Source: Chloroflexi bacterium UBA5177 (GTDB taxonomy: Bacteria; Chloroflexota; UBA5177). Taken from it: 12,790 nt of DNA. The notes under the pieces were generated by a model. The model was not told the DNA's origin. It was given only the letters and a program-made list of their open reading frames with translations, and did not search any database. This document shows positions 1-6,390 of the stretch, one piece after another. The stretch lies in contig DHWR01000170.1 in assembly GCA_002413265.1 (NCBI GenBank), positions 1 through 12,790 of the forward strand. Direction: 5' to 3'. Both the position numbers and the translations under genes were made by a program. How positions within the stretch are numbered: the first letter of the stretch is position 1; every line of letters begins with the position of its first letter.

Positions 1-295
1 GCCTGACACAGTGGCTGGTGAGACCTCTCGCGCACATGCAGCAGTCCAGACATGAGATGTTGATCTCGCCGCACACTCTAGTCCCGTGCAGTGCGAGGGT
101 GTCGGCTTCGACGACTCGCCCAACGAACTCGTGACCCAGCACTCCCCGGAAGCCTCTGTAGCCCTCGGTGATCTCCAGATCCGTACCGCAGATTCCGGCG
201 GCAAGTACCCGAATCAGTGCTTCTCCTGGTCGGCGGCGTGGCCGCGGGTGGTCCGCGGCGACTTGCAAGTCCCGTCCGAACACCAATGCTCGCAT
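1..295 (-). CDS. Zinc-dependent alcohol dehydrogenase, MDR family (partial, C-terminus beyond left edge)
   Basis: This is the N-terminal 98 residues of a medium-chain dehydrogenase/reductase, an NAD(P)-dependent alcohol or polyol oxidoreductase of the cytoplasm. The GroES-like catalytic domain is clear. GICGTDLE carries the catalytic-zinc cysteine C36, and GVLGHEFVG carries H55 and E56. The structural-zinc lobe has C82, C85, C88 and C96 in the classic C-x2-C-x2-C-x7-C spacing after GEIN. The Rossmann domain lies outside the window, so coenzyme and substrate cannot be read. The start is the ATG at 293-295: an in-frame TGA lies two codons upstream and MRALVF is the usual opening of the family. 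No good Shine-Dalgarno is visible. The gene begins 21 nt after the L,D-transpeptidase stop on the same strand and may be co-transcribed with it. The TDH/ADH-like subgroup with GYxGFxGVLGHEFVG and GEIN is recalled from family knowledge. Confidence 0.9.
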   Translation of the reverse strand, partial: MRALVFGRDLQVAADHPRPRRRPGEALIRVLAAGICGTDLEITEGYRGFRGVLGHEFVGRVVEADTLALHGTRVCGEINISCLDCCMCARGLTSHCVR

Positions 296-316
296 CGCTC
301 ATTATGCGGGCGTGGA

Positions 317-1834
317 TTAGGGCACTACGTCTACCACCGTCCCCACCTGCGCCCACCCATAAAGGAAGGTCATCGGCGAGCTTGGAATATTAATGCACCC
401 ATGGGTGCCGCCGTAGTTGGTGCCGGGCTGACCCGCGCCGTCGGTGCCCGGGCCAAACGCGCCTCGCCACGGGGCGTCATGCAAGAAGTACCCGCCTTCC
501 TTAAACAGCATCGCGAATTGAGACCACGAGGGCGGATACCAGTAGACGGAACCCAGGGGCCACGGCGAGACGAACTCATAAGGATGATACTTCCCAATGA
601 CGGAAAAATGCCCGGCGGGCGTAGGAAGATTCGGGTTGCCCGTCGTGACGAACGTCTGGAGAAGGAGCTTTGTTCCTTCGTACGCGTACAGGGTCTGCCG
701 CGACAGAGACACAAAGATGTGTTTGCCGTCGCTGGCGTACAGCACCTGTCCCGTCGCAGAAATATGCGGCTGCTCAGGCGTGTAATCGATCCCGCCCAGA
801 TTTGCCTTGGTAACGTTGAACGCGCGGTCGATTGCACTCGCGGAAAAGAAATAGTACCCCGCCGGGTATGCCTTTCCGTGCTTGTCTTTACCCGACCACT
901 CGAGCGTCGCTACCCGGCCCGCTTTCAGGTGGGGAAAGGCAAATGACGCCACCGGCTGCTTGGCTCCCACGCGATAAAGCTGAAGCGTTACACCGGCGTT
1001 CTTACTTACTTTGAATTGAAGCTTTGTAGGCCCACGATACGGATTGAAGGTGATCCTGTTTGGGCTCAGCCAGGACAGTTTCGCGGGATGGCGATCCAGC
1101 CTGAGGCGGAAGGTCGCGGTCGGACTCCAGTTTCCTGCTTTGTCTTCTGACCTGACCGCAAAGAACCAGGCTCCGTCACCAAGTTTGACGAGTCTGACCG
1201 ATGTATCGGCCGTGGTCGACCCTGGTGGGCTCTGACGAGCCCCTTGAGCGACGACAAACGAATAGCCCTTGATACCGGAAAGGGCATCGGTCGCCCGCCA
1301 GCGGAGCGCCTCCACACGCGTGTTGTACCAACGAGACTGGTTCGGGTTCGTCGACGATGCGATCGTTGGCCGTGACGGAGGATCTTGATCCACGCCGATG
1401 TCGGCGGCCGCCTTTGTCGACGAAAACTGGGTCCAGTGACTGGCGTTGTCCGCCGCGTCGGCCGTGCGAGCTTGCCAATGATAGGTCTGCCTGTTCACCA
1501 GCCCCGTGACTGAGACCGAGGCAGTTCCCGAGGCCTTGAGACTCGGGCCGCTGAAATTTGGTTGTCCCGTGAATGGCACGTTGCTCGGCTCGATCTCGAC
1601 TTGCGGTATGACAGAACCGGCCGCTGCCTCTACCTGGAAACGAAGATCGACCGCGGTGGAAGAGATCCAGCTCTGAGCCGGGAGGGTAGAGGCGCTCTTC
1701 GGAAGAGTCATCGAGAGCGACGTTGGCGCGCCCGGACCGTCCTGTGCAACCTGCGCGATCGCTGTGCTCAACGGCGCCGCGGCAATAAGGCAGAGAATCG
1801 CCGCCATGAGACGCCATACCGCGCGATAGGACAT
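317..1834 (-). CDS. Secreted L,D-transpeptidase (YkuD) with three Ig/FN3-like domains
   Basis: A 505-residue exported enzyme that would form or remodel 3-3 cross-links in peptidoglycan, or anchor proteins to it. The start is the ATG at 1834, where GGGGGG stands 4 nt upstream; a longer frame reaches 1864 without a better site. Residues 1-27 are a signal peptide (MSYRAVWR, a hydrophobic core, then STAIA before Q28). Residues about 35-140 and 150-247 look like fibronectin III/Ig-type beta-sandwiches; the second ends with the typical SEDKAGNWSP. Residues about 250-355 resemble the FlgD Ig-like fold (LEWSGKDKHGKAYPAGYYFF). The YkuD domain fills about 370-505, with conserved H452 (YFLHDAPW) and the catalytic motif GGTHGCINIP giving H478 and C480. 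The enzyme is intact. It is longer than minimal YkuD proteins because of the beta-domains, which may act as spacers or wall-binding arms (inference). It lies 85 nt downstream of recO. Confidence 0.93.
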   Translation of the reverse strand: MSYRAVWRLMAAILCLIAAAPLSTAIAQVAQDGPGAPTSLSMTLPKSASTLPAQSWISSTAVDLRFQVEAAAGSVIPQVEIEPSNVPFTGQPNFSGPSLKASGTASVSVTGLVNRQTYHWQARTADAADNASHWTQFSSTKAAADIGVDQDPPSRPTIASSTNPNQSRWYNTRVEALRWRATDALSGIKGYSFVVAQGARQSPPGSTTADTSVRLVKLGDGAWFFAVRSEDKAGNWSPTATFRLRLDRHPAKLSWLSPNRITFNPYRGPTKLQFKVSKNAGVTLQLYRVGAKQPVASFAFPHLKAGRVATLEWSGKDKHGKAYPAGYYFFSASAIDRAFNVTKANLGGIDYTPEQPHISATGQVLYASDGKHIFVSLSRQTLYAYEGTKLLLQTFVTTGNPNLPTPAGHFSVIGKYHPYEFVSPWPLGSVYWYPPSWSQFAMLFKEGGYFLHDAPWRGAFGPGTDGAGQPGTNYGGTHGCINIPSSPMTFLYGWAQVGTVVDVVP

Positions 1835-1838
1835 ACGT

Positions 1839-1844
1839 CCCCCC
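1839..1844 (-). promoter_or_regulatory. Ribosome binding site deciding the L,D-transpeptidase start
   Basis: A GGGGGG run on the minus strand sits 4 nt before the ATG at 1834. The alternative start at 1864 lacks a comparable site and would add a short charged stretch ahead of the signal peptide. This supports the shorter protein. Confidence 0.6.
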
Positions 1845-1865
1845 AAAGATTTCAAGAATCGCAAC

Positions 1866-1878
1866 AGTATAGCGTCAA
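1866..1878 (-). promoter_or_regulatory. Possible promoter elements upstream of the L,D-transpeptidase gene
   Basis: In the 85-nt gap after recO the minus strand reads TTGACG, one base, then TATACT. Each hexamer is close to a sigma70 consensus, but they are only 1 nt apart, so they cannot form one promoter. TATACT could act as a -10 without a good -35. TTGACG could pair with TTGAAA 17 nt downstream, which is a poor -10. This is weak evidence that the transpeptidase has its own promoter and does not depend only on recO read-through. Confidence 0.3.
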
Positions 1879-1919
1879 AACTCTAGGGCGCGCGTCGTTT
1901 TTTGGCCTCAGTTCGAAGC

Positions 1920-2696
1920 TCAGGAAGGCGCCCTGTCAGACTTCAGTCTCTCGAGCACGGCGACCGACCGAGGGCGGGCTTCCAGCCTCTGTTCGATGTA
2001 TAGGCGGAGGTGTCTTTCCGCCTCAAGTCGCGCTCCATCCGTCACGGACTGCAGCGCCAGCACAGCCTCACTGTTCGTTTGCAGGTTGCGCAGCAGTTTG
2101 AGAGAAGCCGTGCCGATGAGGCCCGCTGACGGATCAATTGAGATGCACCGGGAGCAGAGTACGCCTCCCATCCTTGCACTGAACCGGTTCTCCTCCTGCT
2201 GCACCTCTGACTGGCAGTGGATGCAATGATGCAGCTGCGGACGGTATCCCGCTAGCGTAAGCAGCTCGAGCTCGAACGCTCGGACTGCCAGGTCAGGCAG
2301 CGGGAGTTCGGCCACGCGACTTAGTGTGCGGACGGCGAGTGCATATATGGCAGGATTCACCTGCTCTTCAGCGGTGAAGCTTTCGACAAGATCTGCGACA
2401 TAGTGGGCCCAGTTCGATCGCCACAAATCCGTGCGGAGATCGGCATAGGCGTCAATGGTTTCGGCCTGAGTCACTATGTCCATTTGGCGTCCATGTGCCA
2501 TCTGGAGCGCCGAGCGCGTGAACAGGTCCAGATGCCCGGACATGCGGCTTCGAGTTTTTCGAACTCCCTTCGCGATCACACGCAGCTTGCCCCGGTTTAG
2601 CGTGAAGATCGTAAGGATTCGATCCGCCTCGCCGAAGTCGAGACCTCTTAATACGATTGCCTCGGTCCGGTAGACTCGAGGCGTCGAAGCATTCAT
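1920..2696 (-). CDS. recO: DNA repair protein RecO
   Basis: RecO mediates recombinational repair with RecF/RecR: it binds single-stranded DNA and SSB, anneals strands and helps load RecA in gap repair. The 258-residue length is normal. The N-terminal OB-fold (about residues 1-80) shows the usual YRTEAIVLRGLDFGEADRIL and the GKLRVIAKGVRK segment. A helical region follows. A zinc finger has C158 and C161 (HHCIHC) and C181 and C184 (GGVLCSRC), the metal-binding type found in many Gram-positive and Terrabacterial RecO proteins. The ATG at 2696 gives the standard N-terminus, but only a weak purine stretch precedes it. The gene diverges from the 2739 small ORF/PP2C unit across 42 nt. It is the first gene of the leftward group and is followed after 85 nt by the transpeptidase. 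Confidence 0.95.
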   Translation of the reverse strand: MNASTPRVYRTEAIVLRGLDFGEADRILTIFTLNRGKLRVIAKGVRKTRSRMSGHLDLFTRSALQMAHGRQMDIVTQAETIDAYADLRTDLWRSNWAHYVADLVESFTAEEQVNPAIYALAVRTLSRVAELPLPDLAVRAFELELLTLAGYRPQLHHCIHCQSEVQQEENRFSARMGGVLCSRCISIDPSAGLIGTASLKLLRNLQTNSEAVLALQSVTDGARLEAERHLRLYIEQRLEARPRSVAVLERLKSDRAPS

Positions 2697-2738
2697 TTCG
2701 TCAACAGTTTCTTTGCCGCGATTGCAGGGAAAATTGGC

Positions 2739-2825
2739 ATGTCATACTACCACGATGGTCGTACTCTCGACCCCGCTGAGGTCAGGCTCGCGTTGCACCC
2801 ATTCGCGTGCGTAGTGGAAGAATAA
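2739..2825 (+). CDS. Possible small protein of 28 residues upstream of the PP2C gene
   Basis: A short frame, ATG to TAA, is preceded by CAGGGA 8 nt upstream, which is a fair ribosome binding site. The peptide starts MSYYHDGRTLDPAEVRLAL and ends in an acidic VVEE. It has no membrane segment, no obvious export signal and no family I recognise. It sits in the divergent gap between recO and the phosphatase, ends 46 nt before the phosphatase start and is on the same strand. It could be a small protein co-transcribed with the phosphatase, a leader peptide, or chance. Its length gives little statistical support, so the call rests on the start context and position. Confidence 0.35.
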   Translation: MSYYHDGRTLDPAEVRLALHPFACVVEE

Positions 2826-2871
2826 AGCCAGTTCTGGTTGAGAGCACTGGAGCGGGGGGACGGACAAGGGT

Positions 2872-3663
2872 ATGCCTGTCAAGCACCAGGTCGCGTGGTC
2901 GACGCTTATGGGGCGAACTCACCGCGTGAATCAAGACACGGGCGGGGCGTGGAGCTGCACGAGGCCGGACGGATCGGCTGCGAGCCTGATTGCAGTGGCT
3001 GACGGCGTCAGCGCCGGCCACACCAGCGAAGAGGCCAGCAGGATAGCAATCGACAAGATCCAGGAGCGCTTATTGCCGCTGCTCTCCGCCTCAGCGGACC
3101 CTCTCGGTACCTTGCGAGAGGCACTTGTCGAGGCGGCGAGAGACGCCAACCACGAGATCGCCAAGCGTCCCCATGTCTCGGGCGCATACGCCGACGCCAC
3201 AACATTAGTCGCGGCTCTCTGCGTAGGTCGCCAGGGCGTGGGCATGTGGTGCGGCGACAGCCGGGGGTACCATGCGCAATCCGGGGTTGCAATTGAGCGA
3301 GTCACACGCGACCACTCATGGGCAGAGGGAGTGGTCAGCTCGGGGGCGATGTCGAGCGAGCAGGCCGCCCACGATCCACGAGCGCATATGATCACGCGCT
3401 GGCTCGGCCCACCAGATCAAGAGGATCCGGGGATCGAGGTATTTCGTTTCGATTTGCGAGCTGGCGACGTTGTCTTCTGCTGTTCTGATGGACTTTACAC
3501 GTACTTTGCCCCGCCGGAAGGCGATGAGATCGAAATGGCGACCGCTCTGCAGAACGGAGCATCCTCGTTACAGGAGGCGGTTGACGGACTTGTACAGATT
3601 GCCCTTCAGCGCGGCGGTCACGACGATATCACGCTGTCCGCCATGCGCCTCGTCGACGAGTGA
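2872..3663 (+). CDS. PP2C-family protein serine/threonine phosphatase
   Basis: A 263-residue cytoplasmic metal-dependent phosphatase that removes phosphate from Ser/Thr, usually opposing Hanks-type kinases. The PP2C motifs come in order. RVNQD gives R18 and D22, and VADGVSAG gives the metal ligand D44. DATTLVAAL is the core strand. WCGDSRGY (D129) is followed by VTRDHSW, and ITRWLG stands at about 174-179. CCSDGLY gives D206, and the closing GGHDDITL gives D251 with D252 where most members have Asn. All four usual metal-binding aspartates appear present, so it should be active. No transmembrane segment or sensory domain is fused, so it is a soluble PrpC/Stp-like form. The ATG at 2872 has GGGGGGA 11 nt upstream and a nearer AAGGG only 1 nt away. 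No kinase gene lies in the window, so the partner is unknown. It converges on the dehalogenase-like gene with 21 nt between stops. Confidence 0.92.
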   Translation: MPVKHQVAWSTLMGRTHRVNQDTGGAWSCTRPDGSAASLIAVADGVSAGHTSEEASRIAIDKIQERLLPLLSASADPLGTLREALVEAARDANHEIAKRPHVSGAYADATTLVAALCVGRQGVGMWCGDSRGYHAQSGVAIERVTRDHSWAEGVVSSGAMSSEQAAHDPRAHMITRWLGPPDQEDPGIEVFRFDLRAGDVVFCCSDGLYTYFAPPEGDEIEMATALQNGASSLQEAVDGLVQIALQRGGHDDITLSAMRLVDE

Positions 3664-3684
3664 GAGCCCTTCGCGGTGCGCGAC

Positions 3685-4575
3685 TCAGAGGGGTCGAGCC
3701 GGAAACGGCGATTTCAACGCTTCATCCTTGCCGAGTGCTTCCACAGCTAACAAAGCACTTCCAGCCACTAGTTGCTGAAGCGAACCAAACGCACGTTTAA
3801 GGACCGAATGTACAGCGTCGATGTCCGCTTCGCTGAGCCCGGAATTCCTGAGCGTATGTGCGCTGAGGTCCATCCTGAAGGGGAACGCCACCACAATCTC
3901 TTCGCAACGCAGCCGAAGCTCACGTTGAAGTCTCGTGAAGTCGGAACCGTCTACCAATCCTTGCAGGGCATTCCACGAGGTCTCCAAAAATTCTGGCCAC
4001 GCTGCTAGGGCGAGAGCGTCATCATTCAGGACAGGAGTGCCGCTCCTCGAACGGATCGCTTCGAAAGTCCTCTGGACCCTTTCATCGTCTGTGTCCGCAT
4101 CCACCAGGGAGAGAGAGACACCATCGGGGACACCCGAGGCGATCTGACGCTTGTCGTCGGCAGGCAGGTCTTCGAGTTTCGGCCGTTCGCCGGTCGTGGC
4201 GGCACGAAGTGCGGCGATGCCGATCAGGAGCTTCGGATTCACATAGTGAAAGATTTTGATCGCGATTTGCGCATCGTCCGGGCAGCCTGAGGGCGGATCT
4301 GCCACCGAGCTGACAGCTTCCACAGCGAATTCCCGGAGCTCGTCTGCCGATCGCTCGAAGTACGCCGTTTGCGCATTGGTGTGCAGCTGCCGCCATGCCA
4401 CGCTGAGGTAGTCTGGTCGCGCGGCAAGCTCACGGAAGACCGAGCTGACGAACGGCACTCGGAACGTCTTCTTGAGGTCTTCGAAAATGCCCTTGATGTC
4501 GCCGGTGGCCTCCTCTTCGAGTACGGCGGCACCAGAATGCCCGGCGGTACCCGGATGATTGGCGACGGTCACCAT
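3685..4575 (-). CDS. DehI-family 2-haloacid dehalogenase-like protein
   Basis: A 296-residue protein resembling DehI (halocarboxylic acid dehydrogenase, Pfam DehI), a group I enzyme that hydrolyses 2-haloalkanoic acids to 2-hydroxy acids with inversion and can take both D and L substrates. The N-half segment IFEDLKKTFRVPFVSSVFRE, followed by ARPDYLSVAWRQL and SADELRE, matches the DehI pattern as I remember it. The protein shows the internal pseudo-repeat known for this fold: residues about 30-64 (FEDLK, PFV, ARPDYLSVAW) echo residues about 171-204 (FEAIRS, TPVLNDDALALAAWPEFLETSW). The catalytic aspartate of DehI lies in the second repeat, and D185/D186 are the candidates here. Start chosen at the ATG 4575, with GGGAGGAG 8 nt upstream; a TTG at 4632 extends the frame but is less well placed. 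It is the last gene of the group with the epimerase. No export signal. Real substrates may not be halogenated. Confidence 0.8.
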   Translation of the reverse strand: MVTVANHPGTAGHSGAAVLEEEATGDIKGIFEDLKKTFRVPFVSSVFRELAARPDYLSVAWRQLHTNAQTAYFERSADELREFAVEAVSSVADPPSGCPDDAQIAIKIFHYVNPKLLIGIAALRAATTGERPKLEDLPADDKRQIASGVPDGVSLSLVDADTDDERVQRTFEAIRSRSGTPVLNDDALALAAWPEFLETSWNALQGLVDGSDFTRLQRELRLRCEEIVVAFPFRMDLSAHTLRNSGLSEADIDAVHSVLKRAFGSLQQLVAGSALLAVEALGKDEALKSPFPARPL

Positions 4576-4583
4576 AAGCCGTG

Positions 4584-4591
4584 CTCCTCCC
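4584..4591 (-). promoter_or_regulatory. Ribosome binding site deciding the DehI-like start
   Basis: GGGAGGAG on the minus strand lies 8 nt before the ATG at 4575. It is one of the strongest Shine-Dalgarno matches in the window, and it argues against the longer TTG start at 4632, which would also place coding sequence within 8 nt of the epimerase stop. Confidence 0.75.
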
Positions 4592-4640
4592 GTAATCGAC
4601 CCAGTATCGTGGAAGGCTGAAATGAAGCCCAAAAAACTCC

Positions 4641-5042
4641 TTACGGCGGCTGGATCAGCTCGAGCAGCACGCCGCCGGTCCCCTCGGGATGGACGAAAGC
4701 GATGAGCCCGTGAACGCCTGGCCGAGCCTCCGTGTCGATCAGTCTTACCCCGCCTTGCGCCAGCCTATCCAGCTCGGCGACGATGTCGTCGACCTGCATG
4801 CCGATATGATGCAGCCCTTCGCCACGGGCAGAGAGAAAGTGAGCCACGCCGCTGTCCTGGTCGACGGGACTGATCAACTCGATCTGCGTGTCGCCAAATG
4901 CAATAAACGCGATCTCCACTCGCTGATCGCCCACCAACACCCGTTCATGACACTTGCTGCCATAAAGACGCTCGTATCGAGGGATCGCCTCGTCCAGGTC
5001 TTTCACCGCCACGGCTGTGTGGTCTATTCGACGGAACGTCAC
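4641..5042 (-). CDS. mce: Methylmalonyl-CoA epimerase
   Basis: A 133-residue single-domain vicinal-oxygen-chelate (glyoxalase-fold) enzyme that interconverts (2R)- and (2S)-methylmalonyl-CoA between propionyl-CoA carboxylase and methylmalonyl-CoA mutase. It has two beta-alpha-beta-beta-beta modules. Expected metal ligands can be placed: H8 in RIDHTAVAV, E55 in TQIELISP (where the Propionibacterium enzyme has Gln), H79 in GLHHIGMQVDD and E128 in LLELIQPP. E43 in VEIAFI fits the second acid-base glutamate. HPEGTGGVLLEL is diagnostic for the family. The start is a GTG overlapping the TGA of the upstream barrel gene (GTGA, 3 nt shared), with GAGG 4 nt before it, so translation is likely coupled. 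No mutase or carboxylase gene is in the window. A related VOC dioxygenase is a less likely alternative. Confidence 0.9.
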   Translation of the reverse strand: MTFRRIDHTAVAVKDLDEAIPRYERLYGSKCHERVLVGDQRVEIAFIAFGDTQIELISPVDQDSGVAHFLSARGEGLHHIGMQVDDIVAELDRLAQGGVRLIDTEARPGVHGLIAFVHPEGTGGVLLELIQPP

Positions 5043-6151
5043 GATTCCTCGAAAAAGTACCGGCGCTCGAGCTCGGCGAAACCGGCCTCGATCGACGACT
5101 CCGCTCCATAGTTTCGAGAAGCGATGCCGTCCGAAATCCCGTCGCGACAGCGTCCGGTGGTGGGATCGTACATGGCAGTCCGTGCGTCGTTGCGGCCATA
5201 GAACCAGGCACAGTTCTGAAGTGCTAGGTCTCGATATTTCTTCGCGCCGGTCGCTCGATGCATTGCCGCCAATCCCTGCGCAATCGGAGCGGCATCGTAG
5301 GCACAGACCGAGGTCTTCTGTTTACTCGGATATGAGTGCCACAGTCGTGCTGCGACATCCGGAGCAATCAGAGTGCGGACCGTGCTCCTGCACGCGGGGA
5401 GAAGGTGCGGCGCATCGAGCGCACTGGCAGCCTCCGCGACCGCATGCAGTTGATGATATCCCCACATGCTCACTACCTCGTTCGAAGGCTGATCTCTAAA
5501 GTACCCTGAGGTCGCGGTCGACGCGATGAAATCGCAGTGCTCGAGAATTGAGCTTTTGAGCTGCTCGGACGGCTTTACTCTTAGCAGCTCGAGCTCTGCG
5601 AGAGCCATTACAGCCCGTATCTTGCCATCAGCTGGAGGGTCCAACCGGCATAGTTGGTAGTGATCCAGGTACTTCTTGTCGCCGGTGAGCCGGTACGCGC
5701 GCGCAAGCGCCCACAACGCTCGCACGGACCACCAGTACCCTCCCTTGATGCTGGTTTGTCCGGTCGCGTTGCGCACTCCCGATGCGTTGCGAATAAAGTT
5801 TGCAAAATCGCCATCCGAGTACTGCATGTACGTCACGAAGGTCAACCATCGCTTCGCCAGGGCGAGTGCCTTTCGCGAATGAGTCCGTTCGTAGACGGCC
5901 AGCGCGAGATTCGCCGCGCGAGCGGTATCGTCGACGCACGCGATTCCTTCGAAACCGCTATCCGCGGCCACGACGAAGTGGTACAGGTCAGCTTTTTCCG
6001 CGTCCGGCTCCGAATAGATGAGGACGGCGCCGACACTTTCACCGTCCCGCTCAAAGTCAAACGTCAGAGCGTCTAGGTATCTAAGCACGGACGTATCCGA
6101 GCCGTGGGAATGCCTCAGCGGTGGGATAACTATATCGAGAGCGAAGACCAT
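5039..6151 (-). CDS. (Alpha/alpha)-barrel, six-hairpin-glycosidase-like protein of unknown function
   Basis: A 370-residue protein with no signal peptide or membrane segment. It has repeated helical hairpins of the alpha/alpha-toroid kind used by many carbohydrate-active enzymes. Conserved-looking stretches are EGIACVDDTARAANLALAVY (E69, D74, D75), KGGYWWSVRALWALARAY (137-153), DGKIRAVMALAELEL (176-189), NEVVSMWGYHQLHAVAEA (224-241), CAYDAAPIAQGLAAMHRATG (283-302) and NYGAESSIEAGFAELERR (347-364). The last motif recalls proteins encoded or fused with glycosyltransferases, so a polysaccharide role is my inference; the reaction is unknown. Acidic D74/D75 and E351 are candidate catalytic residues. 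The ATG at 6151 has GGGAGG only 2 nt away, which is too close, and it overlaps the TGA of a 15-codon mini-ORF. A GTG at 6181 in the same frame is the alternative and has no site. It heads the three-gene leftward unit with the epimerase. Confidence 0.7.
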   Translation of the reverse strand: MVFALDIVIPPLRHSHGSDTSVLRYLDALTFDFERDGESVGAVLIYSEPDAEKADLYHFVVAADSGFEGIACVDDTARAANLALAVYERTHSRKALALAKRWLTFVTYMQYSDGDFANFIRNASGVRNATGQTSIKGGYWWSVRALWALARAYRLTGDKKYLDHYQLCRLDPPADGKIRAVMALAELELLRVKPSEQLKSSILEHCDFIASTATSGYFRDQPSNEVVSMWGYHQLHAVAEAASALDAPHLLPACRSTVRTLIAPDVAARLWHSYPSKQKTSVCAYDAAPIAQGLAAMHRATGAKKYRDLALQNCAWFYGRNDARTAMYDPTTGRCRDGISDGIASRNYGAESSIEAGFAELERRYFFEES

Positions 6152-6201
6152 CACCTCCCACGTAGCAGAGCGAAGCCGCACGAGGCCCGCGCAAGCATTG
6201 T
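6151..6201 (-). other. Possible 15-codon upstream ORF coupled to the barrel gene
   Basis: On the minus strand an ATG at 6201, with GAGAG 7 nt upstream, opens MLARASCGFALLRGR and ends in TGA, whose final A is the first base of the barrel gene's ATG (TGATG). Such an overlap is the usual geometry for re-initiation and would explain a Shine-Dalgarno lying too near that ATG. It is too short to judge as a protein, and a longer frame (TTG at 6345) also reads into the same stop. Chance cannot be excluded. Confidence 0.3.
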
Positions 6202-6329
6202 GCCGCTCTCAAGGGACCGGCAGTCCAGATGCAGAACGGGTACCACAGCTGCCCTCCGGGAACGAGGCCCGTCGAACTCCGCGAAAAAATGCCCTGTTCG
6301 CTGCCTTCTGTGCCCGTGAATCACCACTC

Positions 6330-6358
6330 TTGCCTGCTCCGTCAACCCCGTCTACAAT
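6330..6358 (+). promoter_or_regulatory. Sigma70-like promoter for the GT2/methyltransferase pair
   Basis: TTGCCT (6330-6335) and TACAAT (6353-6358) are separated by exactly 17 bases. The -10 matches five of six consensus bases and the -35 four of six. It lies in the 303-nt divergent gap (6152-6454) between the barrel gene and the glycosyltransferase. Transcription would start near 6365 and leave a leader of about 90 nt. Nothing comparable is visible for the opposite strand in this gap; the rest of the gap holds the mini-ORF at 6151-6201, a small hairpin at 6374-6390 and no other recognisable element. Confidence 0.6.
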
Positions 6359-6373
6359 AAACGGGTTCGGGTT

Positions 6374-6390
6374 CGTGGCGCTTTGCCACG
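6374..6390 (+). repeat. Short hairpin in the 5-prime leader of the GT2 gene
   Basis: CGTGGC and GCCACG form a perfect 6-bp stem around a GCTTT loop, about 10 nt after the predicted transcription start and 64 nt before the ATG. No T-run follows, so it is not a terminator. It might stabilise the 5-prime end of the message; a role is not shown. Confidence 0.35.

Noticed and set aside
86..946. Plus-strand open frame of 286 codons
   Set aside because: It lies opposite the dehydrogenase and transpeptidase genes, whose zinc and YkuD motifs are unmistakable. Its peptide is Arg/Pro/Gly-rich with no recognisable motif, as expected for an antisense shadow in GC-rich DNA.
1176..1817. Minus-strand frame of 213 codons inside the transpeptidase gene
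   Set aside because: Same strand, shifted frame. It covers the signal peptide and Ig-like part of the real gene, and its composition is low-complexity Arg/Gly/Ser-rich.
3698..3709. GCCG-GAAA-CGGC hairpin near the PP2C/DehI-like convergent ends
   Set aside because: Only a 4-bp stem inside the DehI-like coding sequence and no T-tract on either strand, so it is not a credible terminator. No terminator is visible in the 21-nt gap either.
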